In this document: one piece after another, positions 15,485 through 24,387 of the stretch | Layout of the letters: the number at the start of each line of letters is the position of its first letter | How positions within the stretch are numbered: position 1 is the first letter of the stretch | Assembly: GCA_016795105.1 (NCBI GenBank) | Contig: JAEUIH010000014.1 | Coordinates: 79,333-143,332 of the forward strand | DNA: 64,000 nucleotides | DNA from: Planctomyces sp. | GTDB lineage: Bacteria; Planctomycetota; Planctomycetia; Planctomycetales; Planctomycetaceae | Direction of reading: 5' to 3' | Translations under genes and position numbers: made by a program | Notes under the pieces: generated by a model | What the model was told of the DNA's origin: nothing | Database searches by the model: none | What the model saw: only the letters and a program-made list of their open reading frames with translations

Positions 15485-15820
15485 ATGTCACGGAACGGCA
15501 TCAAACTAAATTCCAGCCTGTTCGCGGATTTGCCGGCAGACTTACCGGAGGAGCTCTTCACAACTCTGCTTGAAGCGGCCAGCGTGCGAATTGAGCGGAT
15601 CGTTTCACACGGTCACAGTTCCCCGGAAGATTTCTGGTACAATCAGGACCAGCATGAATGGGTCATTGTTCTGAAGGGGGCGGCTCGACTGAGGTTCGAC
15701 GATGCCCTGCTTGAGCTAAGACCCGGAGACTTTGTCAACATCCCGGCTCACACGAGACATCGAGTCGAATGGACGACGCCCGACGAGCCGACCATCTGGC
15801 TGGCCGTGTTTTATGATTGA
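15485..15820 (+). CDS. Small cupin-domain protein
   Basis: 111 residues, one cupin barrel. Motif 1 (GHSSPEDFWYNQDQHEWVIV) has metal-ligand candidates His, Glu and a second His; motif 2 is LELRPGDFVNIPAHTRHRVE with its His. Small cupins of this type bind a divalent metal and may act as dioxygenases, isomerases or sensors; I cannot choose. GGAGAAGG lies 6 nt before ATG 15485; an upstream ATG at 15458 would add nine residues and overlap the DUF6398 remnant. Confidence 0.8.
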   Translation: MSRNGIKLNSSLFADLPADLPEELFTTLLEAASVRIERIVSHGHSSPEDFWYNQDQHEWVIVLKGAARLRFDDALLELRPGDFVNIPAHTRHRVEWTTPDEPTIWLAVFYD

Positions 15821-15841
15821 AAATCACAGATTGAATAATCA

Positions 15842-16432
15842 ATGACCTCGGAGGCTACTTTCCGCATCGCTGTTGTTGTCGTGATGGTTCTCACGGTGGC
15901 GGTTACAGCTTACCACCGACTTCAAGCTGCAAGGTCAGGTGAAAAGGTCTCGCGCAAAGACGAAGGCTACTTGTTTGCAGTGATACTCCGAACGTCGGGG
16001 CTTTGTCTTTTCAGTGCTACGCTGGCCTATGTCATTCGTCCAGTGTCCGTTCAATGGGCGACGTTTCCATTGCCGATATGGATTCGATGGCTGGGCATCG
16101 TTACCGGAGTTTTGTGCTCATTCCTGATGTACTGGACTCTCAGCAGTCTCGGCAAAAACCTGACAGACACTGTAATCACAAGGGCCAAAGCGACTCTTGT
16201 AACGAATGGGCCTTACCGTTGGGTGCGACATCCATTCTATCTAACAACCGCATTGCTCATGGCCTCAGTTACGGTGCTGGCAGCAAATTGGTTCATTGGT
16301 GCCAGCGGCATCTTAGTGATGACACTTCTGACCCTTCGTACGCCGAAAGAAGAGCAAAAGCTGATTGAAAAATTTGGTCAGCAATACAGAGACTACATGA
16401 CAACAACTGGAAGATTCTTTCCTCGATACTGA
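15842..16432 (+). CDS. Isoprenylcysteine-methyltransferase-like membrane protein
   Basis: 196 residues with four to five membrane helices. The C-terminal signature is that of the ICMT/PEMT family: LVTNGPYRWVRHPFYLTTAL, then EEQKLIEKFGQQYRDYMTTT and GRFFPRY, which form the SAM-binding region. Family members methylate small thiols, phospholipids or protein C-termini at the membrane; bacterial substrates are mostly unknown. It follows the cupin by 21 nt, so the two may be one operon. Confidence 0.8.
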   Translation: MTSEATFRIAVVVVMVLTVAVTAYHRLQAARSGEKVSRKDEGYLFAVILRTSGLCLFSATLAYVIRPVSVQWATFPLPIWIRWLGIVTGVLCSFLMYWTLSSLGKNLTDTVITRAKATLVTNGPYRWVRHPFYLTTALLMASVTVLAANWFIGASGILVMTLLTLRTPKEEQKLIEKFGQQYRDYMTTTGRFFPRY

Positions 16433-16464
16433 TCGCTCGATATTGATCGATTGAAGGCCACCTC

Positions 16465-17220
16465 ATGACGTTTCAAACCAAAGGCAGGTATGACCTGGTC
16501 ATCTGCGATATTGACGGATGCCTGTCACCGGAGTCGCATGCACCGATTAACGGCACAGCGCTTGAGGAGATTGCCAGGCACAATCGTCAGGCGATTCAAA
16601 AGCAGGATCGGCCTGTCGTTACTCTGTGCAGCGGAAGGCCAATTGGGTTTGTTGAGTGTCTGACTCGTCTGACTCACAACACACGGATTCCCTGCATTGG
16701 CGAAAACGGAGTCTGGATCTGGCGACCTGCGGATAATTCGTTTGAGTGTGAGCCGGCGATCACGGAAGAACATCTGCAGGTTGTGCAGGATGCTCGCAAG
16801 CTTCTGAGGTTGCTTTATCAGCCGAGTGGTGTCATCCAGCAGCCGGGAAAGTCCGCATCTGTGGCATTGTACCATCCCGACACGGAGTACCTTCGATCCA
16901 TCGTTCCAAAGATTGCGAACGAGTTTCAGAATCGTGGCTGGCCCATTCGCGTTTCGATGACGTGGCTCTACATCAATTGTGACCTGCAGCACGTCAACAA
17001 GGGAACCGCCATCGACCGCCTTCTGGCAGAGACGGGAATTGATCCGAAGCGGACAGCGGGTATTGGCGACACAATGGGAGATCGCTTTATCGCTGAGCGT
17101 GTCGCGTGGTTTGGCTGTCCAGCGAACGCAGACGCAGAGATCAGGAAATCAGCAGCTTACGTTTCGTCGCATCATGAAGTTGAAGGGGTGCTGGACATCC
17201 TGGAACAATTGTCAACCTGA
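16465..17220 (+). CDS. HAD-superfamily phosphatase (sucrose-phosphatase/Cof type)
   Basis: 251 residues. HAD motif I is DIDGCLSP (nucleophile and acid Asp), motif II TLCSGRP, the Lys of motif III is in HVNKGTAIDRLL, and motif IV is GIGDTMGDRFIA. The cap lies between motifs II and III, as in class IIB sugar phosphatases and phosphoglycolate-type enzymes. Substrate is not predictable. GAAGG precedes ATG 16465. It is 32 nt downstream of the methyltransferase-like gene. Confidence 0.85.
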   Translation: MTFQTKGRYDLVICDIDGCLSPESHAPINGTALEEIARHNRQAIQKQDRPVVTLCSGRPIGFVECLTRLTHNTRIPCIGENGVWIWRPADNSFECEPAITEEHLQVVQDARKLLRLLYQPSGVIQQPGKSASVALYHPDTEYLRSIVPKIANEFQNRGWPIRVSMTWLYINCDLQHVNKGTAIDRLLAETGIDPKRTAGIGDTMGDRFIAERVAWFGCPANADAEIRKSAAYVSSHHEVEGVLDILEQLST

Positions 17221-17266
17221 AGCGTTGTGCATTCGGTGACACGCAGAACATGAATGGACCAGTGAT

Positions 17267-17671
17267 TTACGTCGACTTCGCTGCTTTGATGGTCGGTTTT
17301 GTATGCCAATAGGCCCACAGAATGAACAATCCCTGCAATGGAAGTCGCATCAGATGAACGATGGGCGGTGCCGGAAGGATGTCCTGATTCTGGAACAGAT
17401 AGACATTCGCTGGAAAGACGGCGATCAACAGGCCCATGATTCCCCATGCCGCAAGGCGTGAGTATTTTGGAATCAGAAGCAGGGCACCCAGGAGCACTTC
17501 ACAAACGCCGCTCGCGAGTACCAGTTCTTTGTGAAGTGGCAGATATGGCGGCATGATTTTCAGGAAGAATTCCGGATTCACGAAGTGCATCGTGCCCGCA
17601 CCGATCATGAAGATTGCAAGAATGAACCTGGAGATAAGTTTTGCCCGACGCATGGCTGGATCTCGCTTCAA
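17267..17671 (-). CDS. DoxX-family membrane protein
   Basis: 134 residues, four hydrophobic helices, in the DoxX/MauE-like fold: FILAIFMIGAGTMHFVNPEF, SGVCEVLLGALLLIPKYSRL and AAWGIMGLLIAVFPANVYLF. The PEFFLKIMPPYLP loop after helix 1 is typical of this subfamily. Role unknown; some members are linked to oxidative stress or thiosulfate/quinone chemistry. ATG 17653 is an alternative start. It lies just beyond the 3' end of the frameshifted SDR gene, in the same direction. Confidence 0.8.
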   Translation of the reverse strand: MKRDPAMRRAKLISRFILAIFMIGAGTMHFVNPEFFLKIMPPYLPLHKELVLASGVCEVLLGALLLIPKYSRLAAWGIMGLLIAVFPANVYLFQNQDILPAPPIVHLMRLPLQGLFILWAYWHTKPTIKAAKST

Positions 17672-17694
17672 AAACTCTGATTAATCGCAGAGAA

Positions 17695-18611
17695 TCAGGT
17701 TGCTCCTGCAATTGCACGTTGTATGGCTTCGTTCACGCTGAGCGGTCGAATGGAGAAGACTTCCAACGCTCTGTTGTTCTGAACAACTGTCGGATTTTTA
17801 AGACCTTCAATCAGGTGCCTGCCGACTTCGAAACTGGCTGGGGTCACCAGAGCCCTGAGAGATAGGGTGTCAGCACGGGAACAAAAATCAGCCAGCGTCT
17901 GAGCCCCTGCTGTCGGGCGTATTCACGAATCAGGTCTGCATAGGTCACAACATCAGGGCTGCCAATTTCGAAAATGCGGTTTTCACCTTTTGGCAGATCG
18001 AGGGCTGCAATTAAGTACTCGAGCACATCATCGACTGCGATGGGCTGTGTGGGTGTTGCCAGCCAGCGAGGACAGAGCATGACAGGGAGACGATCCGTCA
18101 GCGACTTCATCAGTTGGTACGACAGGCTTCCAGCTCCGATCACCATCCCCGCGCGGAATTCGATGGTTTCAACACCGGAGTCCTTCAGAATCTCACCGAC
18201 CTCATGACGGCTTCGAAGGTGCGGTGAAAGCGCGGGGTCTGAGTCATCGCCAAGCCCACCGAGATAAATGATGCGCTGCACACCCGCTCGTTTTGAAGCC
18301 TGGGCGAAGTTAACAGCCGCCTCCCGATCCTGTTTCTCGAAATCATGCGACCCTGACATGAGATGAACGAGATAATATGCCGTGGAAACCCCCTTCAAGG
18401 CCTCATCGAGCGATTGAGCCTCAAGCACATCGCCACGAACGACTTCTGTGGAGTCTTTGACCAGTGGTCGGAGTTTCTCTGGATTGCGTGCGAGGCACCG
18501 CAGCTGAATCGGCTGCTGTTCAAGCAGTTTAATCAGGCGGCCACCGACATAACCGGATGCGCCTGTCAGCAGAATCGTGGGTGCAGTGGAGACTTTCAAA
18601 TTGTCAGGCAT
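17695..18611 (-). pseudogene. NAD(P)H-binding SDR-type protein, frameshifted
   Basis: The first 255 residues (18611 to 17844) carry the Rossmann motif TGASGYVGGRL and the NmrA/YwnB-type core (YYLVHLMSGSHDFEKQDREA, YLGGLGDD, EFRAGMVIGAG). The frame stops directly after TPYLSGLW. In a second frame the expected continuation is present, VTPASFEVGRHLIEGLKNPT then a short tail ending with TGA at 17697-17695. A small deletion near 17846, not a multiple of three, explains the break. The 5' part retains the cofactor site, but the C-terminal domain would be lost. Confidence 0.65.
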
Positions 18612-18684
18612 CGTACTTCGCTGATCTTCTGTGTGGGCAGAGGTTGTCCTCCGCAGAACTTAGACACAGCATGATTGTACCGCT

Positions 18685-20025
18685 TCACTGCGGAAAGCAC
18701 CTTCCGAATGCGAGTAGCAGCTTCAGCGGTCCTTTGAGGCGGAACTTTCGGCGAATGATGGCCCAAACGATATTTCGCTCTTTGCGCAGGAAGCCCGTCC
18801 ATGTGTCGGAGTCGGCGAAGATATGCAGGTCGGGTTTTCCAATATGTCCGTTCCGGATGGTGATCTTTCTGTCTCGGATCTCGATGGTTGCCAGTTTTTG
18901 TTCGCTGCCGGTGAATGTAAAGTGGTAGACTGCATTCAGCCCCGCAGACTTACCGGGCTGAAACACATGCTGCACCGAATTCAAAAATCCTTCAACGGTA
19001 GCGGGGCGCAGGCTGTTGCCGACATGTTTGATTGTTTTGTGAGGAAATCGCTTCGCGACGTGTTCTTCGGCGTCCGAGCTTTTCAGGACGTAAATGGTCT
19101 CCTGCTTGTCCTGAAGGGGCCGTACGTTTTCTTTGAGATGGGATTGCCGATCGGCCAGATAGTCGCCAATCACATCTTCACCGGCAGGACAAACAGACAG
19201 GCAGTAGGCCGCCTTATAGTTTGGACCGAAGGAAAGGCTTTGCCACATCGAAGCGGATTCTGAATCGCTGACTCTCGTGCGGTATTCAACAGCATCCCGG
19301 CTATCGGCAATCTGTTCAACCCAATCGGTGAATCCACCGAGAAATTCCCGGTAGTTGTGGGTGTAGCAGGCAGAGAAGTTAAAGTCACCGTTCGGAGTAA
19401 TCGCTCCCACGGGACACGCAGCGACGCAGAGTTTGCATTCGAGGCACGGGTTGTAGCTGATTGGTTGTCCGTATGCGGATACCGGTGCAGCGACAAGGAT
19501 CGCGCCAAGCAGGATGAAATTGCCGAACTTCTGATGGATCACGTTGCGATGAATCCCCATCATCCCCAGTCCGGCTGCAACCGCGACAGGTTTATACGAC
19601 ACGACCCACATCTTTCTCTCCGGGAAATTGTCCATTTCCATTGGGAACCCCATCGCCGGATTCATGGCTCGTATCCCCCGATCTTCCAGCGCCCTGACGA
19701 CACTACGGCCCACATCGTTGACCTGATCTCCGGTGTGGTGGAATTCGAGATTCGCTACGGAGCGAGCTGTCGTACGGATCGGCTCACGGTTCATGCGAAC
19801 CACGAAGGCAATCAGAGTTTGGGTTCTGGGGAACGCGTGGAGGATATCTGCTCTTTGATCATCGAGAGCGGGTCTGCCGATCTCCACGAATCCCACGTCG
19901 TCAGCTCCGGCATCAAGAACAAGCTGCCTGAGCCATTCGGCATCGAGAATTTCCTGGACTCGGGGGTGTTCGCCATTCGCGAGACTACGAACATGTTTGA
20001 CCGTTGCGTGATCATCGAATTTCAT
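18685..20025 (-). CDS. QueG-like 4Fe-4S protein with C-terminal SCP2-like domain
   Basis: 446 residues from ATG 20025. The central part has a ferredoxin motif CLECKLCVAACP and, about 100 residues on, CLSVCPAG plus an isolated Cys in NFSACYTHN, enough for two 4Fe-4S clusters as in epoxyqueuosine-reductase/reductive-dehalogenase-type proteins. The N-terminal half resembles that superfamily (GADDVGFVEIG). The last 100 residues resemble an SCP2 lipid-binding domain (DSDTWTGFLRKERNIVWAII, then KGPLKLLLAFGRCFP). The combination suggests a redox enzyme acting on a hydrophobic substrate. It is second in an operon with a MarR regulator, 47 nt apart, with an operator-like palindrome between them. Confidence 0.75.
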   Translation of the reverse strand: MKFDDHATVKHVRSLANGEHPRVQEILDAEWLRQLVLDAGADDVGFVEIGRPALDDQRADILHAFPRTQTLIAFVVRMNREPIRTTARSVANLEFHHTGDQVNDVGRSVVRALEDRGIRAMNPAMGFPMEMDNFPERKMWVVSYKPVAVAAGLGMMGIHRNVIHQKFGNFILLGAILVAAPVSAYGQPISYNPCLECKLCVAACPVGAITPNGDFNFSACYTHNYREFLGGFTDWVEQIADSRDAVEYRTRVSDSESASMWQSLSFGPNYKAAYCLSVCPAGEDVIGDYLADRQSHLKENVRPLQDKQETIYVLKSSDAEEHVAKRFPHKTIKHVGNSLRPATVEGFLNSVQHVFQPGKSAGLNAVYHFTFTGSEQKLATIEIRDRKITIRNGHIGKPDLHIFADSDTWTGFLRKERNIVWAIIRRKFRLKGPLKLLLAFGRCFPQ

Positions 20026-20040
20026 GATTGGTCCATGTAT

Positions 20041-20052
20041 TTGTATATGCAA
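20041..20052. promoter_or_regulatory. Palindrome upstream of the 4Fe-4S gene (putative MarR operator)
   Basis: TTGTATATGCAA, a near-perfect palindrome, lies 16 nt upstream of the Fe-S protein start (20025). The wider sequence is also roughly symmetric. A matching site precedes the marR gene at 20546. Confidence 0.5.
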
Positions 20053-20072
20053 GTATGTGGGCAAAAAAAGAG

Positions 20073-20525
20073 TCAGGTGTTGGTGTTCGCTGTATTGATT
20101 CGTCGCAGAGCGTGGTTGAGTTGTTTGAGAATGTCGTTTCCGAGTAGTTCTTTGACTTGTTTCTGAGCTTCATCCCATGCGGGAATGGCCTGTTCGAGGA
20201 GTTTTCGTCCCTGAGGCGTGAGTCGAAACGGCTGTGATCTTCCATCGTCGGCCGGTACAACTTCCAGCCAGCCGCGGGCTTTCATTCGTTCTACATTGCG
20301 ACTGAGCGTGGATACGTCCAGATGCAGATATTCGCATACGTCTGCGGGTTTTGCTGTTCCCATCATGGCGGCCGCAACCAGAATGTTGATTTGGCTGACC
20401 TTTACATCGAGTGATCGCAGAGATTCATCATAGATGTTTGTAACGACACGGTTGAGCATCCGCAGGCGCACGGCGATGCATTCTCCCGCGATATTGTCGA
20501 TTGATGTTTTACCAGACTTCGTCAT
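20073..20525 (-). CDS. MarR-family transcriptional regulator
   Basis: 150 residues from ATG 20525 (an upstream open frame to 20942 has no protein-like character). Winged-helix features: VSQINILVAAAMMGTAKPAD, then DVSTLSRNVERMKARGWLEV as the recognition and wing region. MarR proteins are dimeric repressors released by small aromatic or oxidising ligands. It is first gene of the operon with the 4Fe-4S/SCP2 protein, and palindromes of matching sequence precede both genes, so autoregulation is likely. Confidence 0.85.
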   Translation of the reverse strand: MTKSGKTSIDNIAGECIAVRLRMLNRVVTNIYDESLRSLDVKVSQINILVAAAMMGTAKPADVCEYLHLDVSTLSRNVERMKARGWLEVVPADDGRSQPFRLTPQGRKLLEQAIPAWDEAQKQVKELLGNDILKQLNHALRRINTANTNT

Positions 20526-20545
20526 TTCGCGATCCTCAAAAATAA

Positions 20546-20557
20546 TTGTATGTGCAA
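20546..20557. promoter_or_regulatory. Palindrome upstream of marR (putative operator)
   Basis: TTGTATGTGCAA lies 21 nt before the marR start at 20525 and differs from the site at 20041-20052 by one base. It would overlap the marR promoter region. The remainder of the 292-nt gap between marR and the GYD gene shows no gene. Confidence 0.5.
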
Positions 20558-20817
20558 ATAATCTGGCGTCAAGGTGAAGTTTCGGGGATCTCTCGGGGTC
20601 GCGAGCGGGCTCCATGTTCTTTGATTCTCTCAAACCTGGGGATGTGGTTTCTCGGTCATCGCCGGTCAGTGAGTGGTCGTTGTCGAATTTTGCTCCTGAA
20701 ACGTATGATTGATGAGGCAGTGAAAAGATCGAGGTCGTCAGGCGTGGTTCTGAGTACTTCTGACGCAGGGCGACGGTGCTCTGTATGGATTTAACCGACA
20801 TCTGAGGAAACCGTGCA

Positions 20818-21117
20818 ATGGCAACGTTCATTACCAACATAAAGTTTTCGCAGCAGGGTATTAAGGATATCAGCCACACAACGAAGCGTGCGGCGATCTT
20901 CAAGGCTGAGGCAAAGAAGCTTGGTGTCAAAGTGAAAGACATCTACTGGACGTTAGGTGAATACGATGGGCTTCTGATTCTGGAGGCACCGGATGATGAA
21001 ACAGCATCTGCCGCGATACTGCATCTGGGAGCGATGGGTAATGTTCACACCACTACATTCCGGGCATTTACAGCTGCCGAGATGGACAAGATTGTGAGCA
21101 AAGTGCATGGTGAGTGA
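20818..21117 (+). CDS. GYD-domain protein
   Basis: 99 residues with the family layout MATFITNIKFSQQGIKDISH at the N-terminus, DIYWTLGEYDGLLILEAPDD in the middle (GEYD for the eponymous GYD) and FRAFTAAEMDKIV at the end. It is a ferredoxin-like small fold of the dimeric alpha/beta barrel type; biochemical role is unknown. GAGGAAA precedes ATG 20818. Confidence 0.85.
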   Translation: MATFITNIKFSQQGIKDISHTTKRAAIFKAEAKKLGVKVKDIYWTLGEYDGLLILEAPDDETASAAILHLGAMGNVHTTTFRAFTAAEMDKIVSKVHGE

Positions 21118-21175
21118 CTGGCATGTTGGCTGGTCTGAATTTCAGACCCTGAAGTGTAGGTAGGGGACCACAGCG

Positions 21176-21661
21176 ATGAAGATCGAAGCGAAGAGGTTTG
21201 ATGCAGTGCCCGCTGGCTATTCGCATACTCAGGCGGCGCCCCTTTGTTTGTTGATCTATGTGCTGGCTGCGGTCTTCTTTTCGCTTGGGTTCCTTGTCAG
21301 GGATGCACCCCCGCTACCATGGTTGTTCCCGCCGATTGGTTTGTTGATGCTGGTGCTGGCAGCGTCATTCCATCATCTGAGTGTCATGGACCAGAGCGAA
21401 TTGCTGATGATTCGCTTTGGTCCAGTCCCTCTGTTTCGCAGGAGCGTTTCGTATGCCGATGTCGCAACCGTAGAGATTGGCCGGACATTACTGCTGGACG
21501 GGTGGGGTATCCACATGAGTATTCGTGGGGGCTGGGTCTGGAATTTGTGGGGGCGTGACTGTGTCGTGCTCCGATTTAAAAACGGTGGAACTCTGCGAAT
21601 TGGAACAGATGACGCTGAACCGTTGGCCGCATTTCTGCGGACTCGCATCAGGGCTTTTTAG
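21176..21661 (+). CDS. Two-helix membrane protein with a PH-like C-terminal part
   Basis: 161 residues. Two hydrophobic helices (about 23-42 and 49-66) precede a beta-rich cytoplasmic domain: [20 protein letters not shown] then [20 protein letters not shown], the pattern of bacterial PH/YdbS-type domains. No catalytic motif. GTAGGGGA serves as ribosome site. Its 3' end overlaps the tiny DUF2256 gene on the other strand by 14 nt. Confidence 0.65.
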   Translation: MKIEAKRFDAVPAGYSHTQAAPLCLLIYVLAAVFFSLGFLVRDAPPLPWLFPPIGLLMLVLAASFHHLSVMDQSELLMIRFGPVPLFRRSVSYADVATVEIGRTLLLDGWGIHMSIRGGWVWNLWGRDCVVLRFKNGGTLRIGTDDAEPLAAFLRTRIRAF

Positions 21662-21812
21662 TTTCCTGCTTCGCGGGATTCCGTTGTCGTCGGCACGAGT
21701 CACTGCAGTAGCGCACCTGTTCCCAGCAGCGTTCCCATTTCTTTCGCCACGTGAACGTCCGTCCGCAGACGGCACACTGCCTGATGGGCAGGTTGATTTT
21801 TTTGTGTGCCAC
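21648..21812 (-). CDS. DUF2256 protein, 54 residues
   Basis: A short gene with a GTG start at 21812. The translation contains [40 protein letters not shown]: four cysteines in two pairs (C-x2-C and C-x3-C) around a W-R-K-K-W core, the hallmark of DUF2256, a small zinc-binding family. It starts 17 nt after the stop of the OYE flavoenzyme gene in the same direction, so the pair forms an operon. DUF2256 is often found next to cryptochrome/photolyase or oxidoreductase genes; a function is not established. Confidence 0.7.
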   Translation of the reverse strand: MAHKKINLPIRQCAVCGRTFTWRKKWERCWEQVRYCSDSCRRQRNPAKQETKKP

Positions 21813-21829
21813 GAAAGCTCCGTTTGGTT

Positions 21830-22912
21830 TTATCGCCGAACAGCTCTGGCGTACTGAACCGGCAGAATATCGGACGGCAGTTCAACTCCGAGTTTTGAAG
21901 CGGCATGGTATGGCCAGTAGGGGTCTCGCAGCATTTCTCTGCCAAGGAGAACGAGGTCCGCGTTTTGGTCTTTGATTGCAACTTCGGCTTGTTGCGGATC
22001 GGTGATCATCCAGCCGGCTGCGGTTGGAATGCCGGATTCACGGCGAATTCGTCCAGCAATTGGGATCATGAAGCCTGGCGCCCATGGAATCAGTGAGATA
22101 TCAGGTGTCACAAATCCATGACTGACATCCACAAGATCCAGACCGGCTGTTTTGAGTTGTCTCACCAGTTCAATGGACTCGTCGATAGTGACACCGCCTT
22201 CGATCCAGTCGGTTACTGAGAGCCGAGCCGTCAGGGGCAGGTGATCTGGCCATACATTTCTGACCGCGCTGAAAGTCTCCAGTAAAAATCGGGTTCGATT
22301 TTCGAACGTTCCGCCGTACTGATCGGTGCGATGGTTTGCCAGAGGAGAGTAGAACTCATGTGCGAGGTAACCATGAGCGAAGTGCAGTTCAAGCCATTGA
22401 AAACCGGCTGCGAGCGCTCTTTGAGCGGCCCTGACGAAACTCTGCTGGACTCGCTGAATCTCTGAGAGATTCATTTGTTGTGGAACTTTTGGCAGAGTTC
22501 CACCAAATGGAATTGCTGAGGGAGCGATTGTCTCCCAGCCGCCTTTGTCGGAGTCGATATGATTATCGCCTTCCCAGGGTCTGTTGGCGCTGGCTTTTCG
22601 GCCGGCATGTGCGATCTGAATGCCGGGGACGGAGCCGTGTTGTTTCAGAAAGCGGCAGATCCGGGCAAATGGTTCAATATGTTCATCGTGGTAAATACCG
22701 CTGTCGGCCGGGCTGATGCGACCTTCAGGTGATACGGCAGTTGCTTCAACAATGACCAGGCCGGCACCGCCAACTGCTCGAGAGCCCAGATGCACGAGAT
22801 GCCAGTCGTTTGGAAAACCATCTTCGGACGAATACTGGCACATTGGTGCGACAGCAATACGATTTCGCAGAGTAACATCTTTAAGACGGAATTCCTGAAA
22901 CAGACTGGCCAT
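21830..22912 (-). CDS. Old-yellow-enzyme NADH:flavin oxidoreductase (YqjM type)
   Basis: 360 residues from ATG 22912, preceded by AGAGGA. OYE/YqjM features: [18 protein letters not shown] at the FMN and substrate site (with the Cys typical of the YqjM class), [10 protein letters not shown] with the active-site His, [20 protein letters not shown] and the FMN-phosphate site [13 protein letters not shown]. The enzyme reduces activated alkenes with NAD(P)H. The DUF2256 gene follows directly. A start at 22951 would lose the ribosome site. Confidence 0.9.
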   Translation of the reverse strand: MASLFQEFRLKDVTLRNRIAVAPMCQYSSEDGFPNDWHLVHLGSRAVGGAGLVIVEATAVSPEGRISPADSGIYHDEHIEPFARICRFLKQHGSVPGIQIAHAGRKASANRPWEGDNHIDSDKGGWETIAPSAIPFGGTLPKVPQQMNLSEIQRVQQSFVRAAQRALAAGFQWLELHFAHGYLAHEFYSPLANHRTDQYGGTFENRTRFLLETFSAVRNVWPDHLPLTARLSVTDWIEGGVTIDESIELVRQLKTAGLDLVDVSHGFVTPDISLIPWAPGFMIPIAGRIRRESGIPTAAGWMITDPQQAEVAIKDQNADLVLLGREMLRDPYWPYHAASKLGVELPSDILPVQYARAVRR

Positions 22913-23063
22913 TTTTTCCTCTGATGCATTCTTCGGGTGGTTCGGTGACATCCTGATTCACGGCTGACTTCATGAACGGCGGTATTTTAGACGACCGTGG
23001 GGGCAATCTGATACCGATTGACGTCGATCTGATTTTGTTTATTGAGTTTGAAGGGAGTTTGTT

Positions 23064-23549
23064 GTGGGGTTCGATCACACTGTTGATGAAACGTATCTGC
23101 GAGAGGCGATCCGGCTGTCGAGAGAGAAGATGGATGCGGGGGAGGGTGGCCCATTTGGTGCAGTGGTTGTTCGTGGCGACGAAGTCATCGGTCGTGGCTG
23201 GAACCGAGTCACATCAACATGTGATCCGACTGCACATGCGGAGATAACGGCGATTCGCGAAGCCTGCAGTCGGCTGGAAACGTTTTCACTGGAGGGCTGC
23301 CGGATCTACTCCAGCTGTGAGCCATGTCCCATGTGTTTTGCCGCGATTTTGTGGGCAAGGATTGGCTCGGTATTCTATGCAGCAAGTTGTGAAGATGCGG
23401 CTGCAGCCGGGTTTGATGATCGAAAATTCTATCAGGAGATTTGTAAAGCAGTTGAGCAGCGTGAGACCCCGGTCAGGCAATTGCTCCGTGATGAAGCGAA
23501 TCTTGTTTTTGATGCGTGGAGAGCGAAGCCGGATAAAGTCGCGTATTGA
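23064..23549 (+). CDS. Nucleoside/guanine deaminase (CDA superfamily)
   Basis: 161 residues with the zinc-deaminase signature: TAHAEITAI (His ligand and catalytic Glu) and SSCEPCPMCFAAI (two Cys ligands). The long C-terminal part (FDDRKFYQEICK) and GEGGPFGAVVV favour GuaD-type guanine deaminase over tRNA adenosine deaminase TadA. Product would be xanthine from guanine. GTG 23064 has AAGGGAG at a good distance. Separate unit, no operon partner evident. Confidence 0.85.
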   Translation: MGFDHTVDETYLREAIRLSREKMDAGEGGPFGAVVVRGDEVIGRGWNRVTSTCDPTAHAEITAIREACSRLETFSLEGCRIYSSCEPCPMCFAAILWARIGSVFYAASCEDAAAAGFDDRKFYQEICKAVEQRETPVRQLLRDEANLVFDAWRAKPDKVAY

Positions 23550-23715
23550 ATTCAGATGTAGCGGCACGAACTGCCGACGGAGCAGTAGCGGTTGAACCAT
23601 GCTGCGGCCGGAGTTTCAGGTTCGCAATGATCGGCGTTGCCGTTATGGGCTCCGTCAATGAGAATGTCGGAGCCGGGCTGCAGGATGAGGATTTTCAGGA
23701 GAGTGGAGAGAAAAC

Positions 23716-24387
23716 GTGTCGATGGAGGAACGGGAATTTTCGCCAGGTTCGGTTGAGCGTCAGGTGATTGATTCAAAAGGCGTTGTTCGGGATGTACCTC
23801 GTGGCTGGATTCTGGTACCTCCAGGTGATGCTGCGCTGACACGTCGAATCAAGCAGGCAGGAGACTTCTGGATTGTGCAGGAGCGGAAGGGGCGAAAAGT
23901 TTTTTCTCGCGGTGTGTGGGCGCCGGAAGAAACGGTGACTTCGATTCAGCGGGAGCTGGAGGTGGAGCGGGCAACCGAGGGATTTGCGAAGCGGCGTGAA
24001 GCGGATGCGAAGCGTCGAGAGAAGGTTCAGGGCCAGTATGTTGGTGATTTTCATGCTGCAGTGGTGGAGTTTCTGAAGTTCCATCCACGTCACGCGGATC
24101 TGGCGGAAAAATTTGCGGCTGCGGTTGTGACTCACGCAACTCCGGTTGGAAGCGGAACTGTGGCCAGAACAAAGCGAATTCCGATTGAGAAGCGAGCTTC
24201 TGCGGCGGTGATTGCATGGATGCGGCATCAGACGACTGCCTATGACACAATGAAGATCGCTCGGGTCAAAGGCGAACGTCGCGAAGTTCGGCGTCAGCTG
24301 GCTGAACGATCACGGGCGATTCTGGACGCATATCGGCGAGGCCAGCCAGTGGATCCGGAATGTCCACTGGTTGCTGCCGTGAAGTAA
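23716..24387 (+). CDS. DUF2293 domain protein
   Basis: 223 residues. The N-terminal 80 residues have a predicted beta-rich region (GWILVPPGDAALTRRIKQAG, DFWIVQERKGRKVFS); a charged helical linker follows; the C-terminal 90 residues contain HATPVGSGTVARTKRIPIEK and RASAAVIAWMRHQTTAYDTM, the conserved block of DUF2293. The many Arg/Lys residues suggest nucleic-acid binding, but no function is known. Start may be GTG 23716 or ATG 23722. Confidence 0.7.
   Translation: MSMEEREFSPGSVERQVIDSKGVVRDVPRGWILVPPGDAALTRRIKQAGDFWIVQERKGRKVFSRGVWAPEETVTSIQRELEVERATEGFAKRREADAKRREKVQGQYVGDFHAAVVEFLKFHPRHADLAEKFAAAVVTHATPVGSGTVARTKRIPIEKRASAAVIAWMRHQTTAYDTMKIARVKGERREVRRQLAERSRAILDAYRRGQPVDPECPLVAAVK

Noticed and set aside
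9214..17220. Integron cassette array
   Set aside because: Genes face both ways, no integrase is present and I found no credible attC pairs between genes.
19357..20166. 269-residue plus-strand frame over the Fe-S gene
   Set aside because: Antisense to a gene with two ferredoxin motifs; no domain in this frame.
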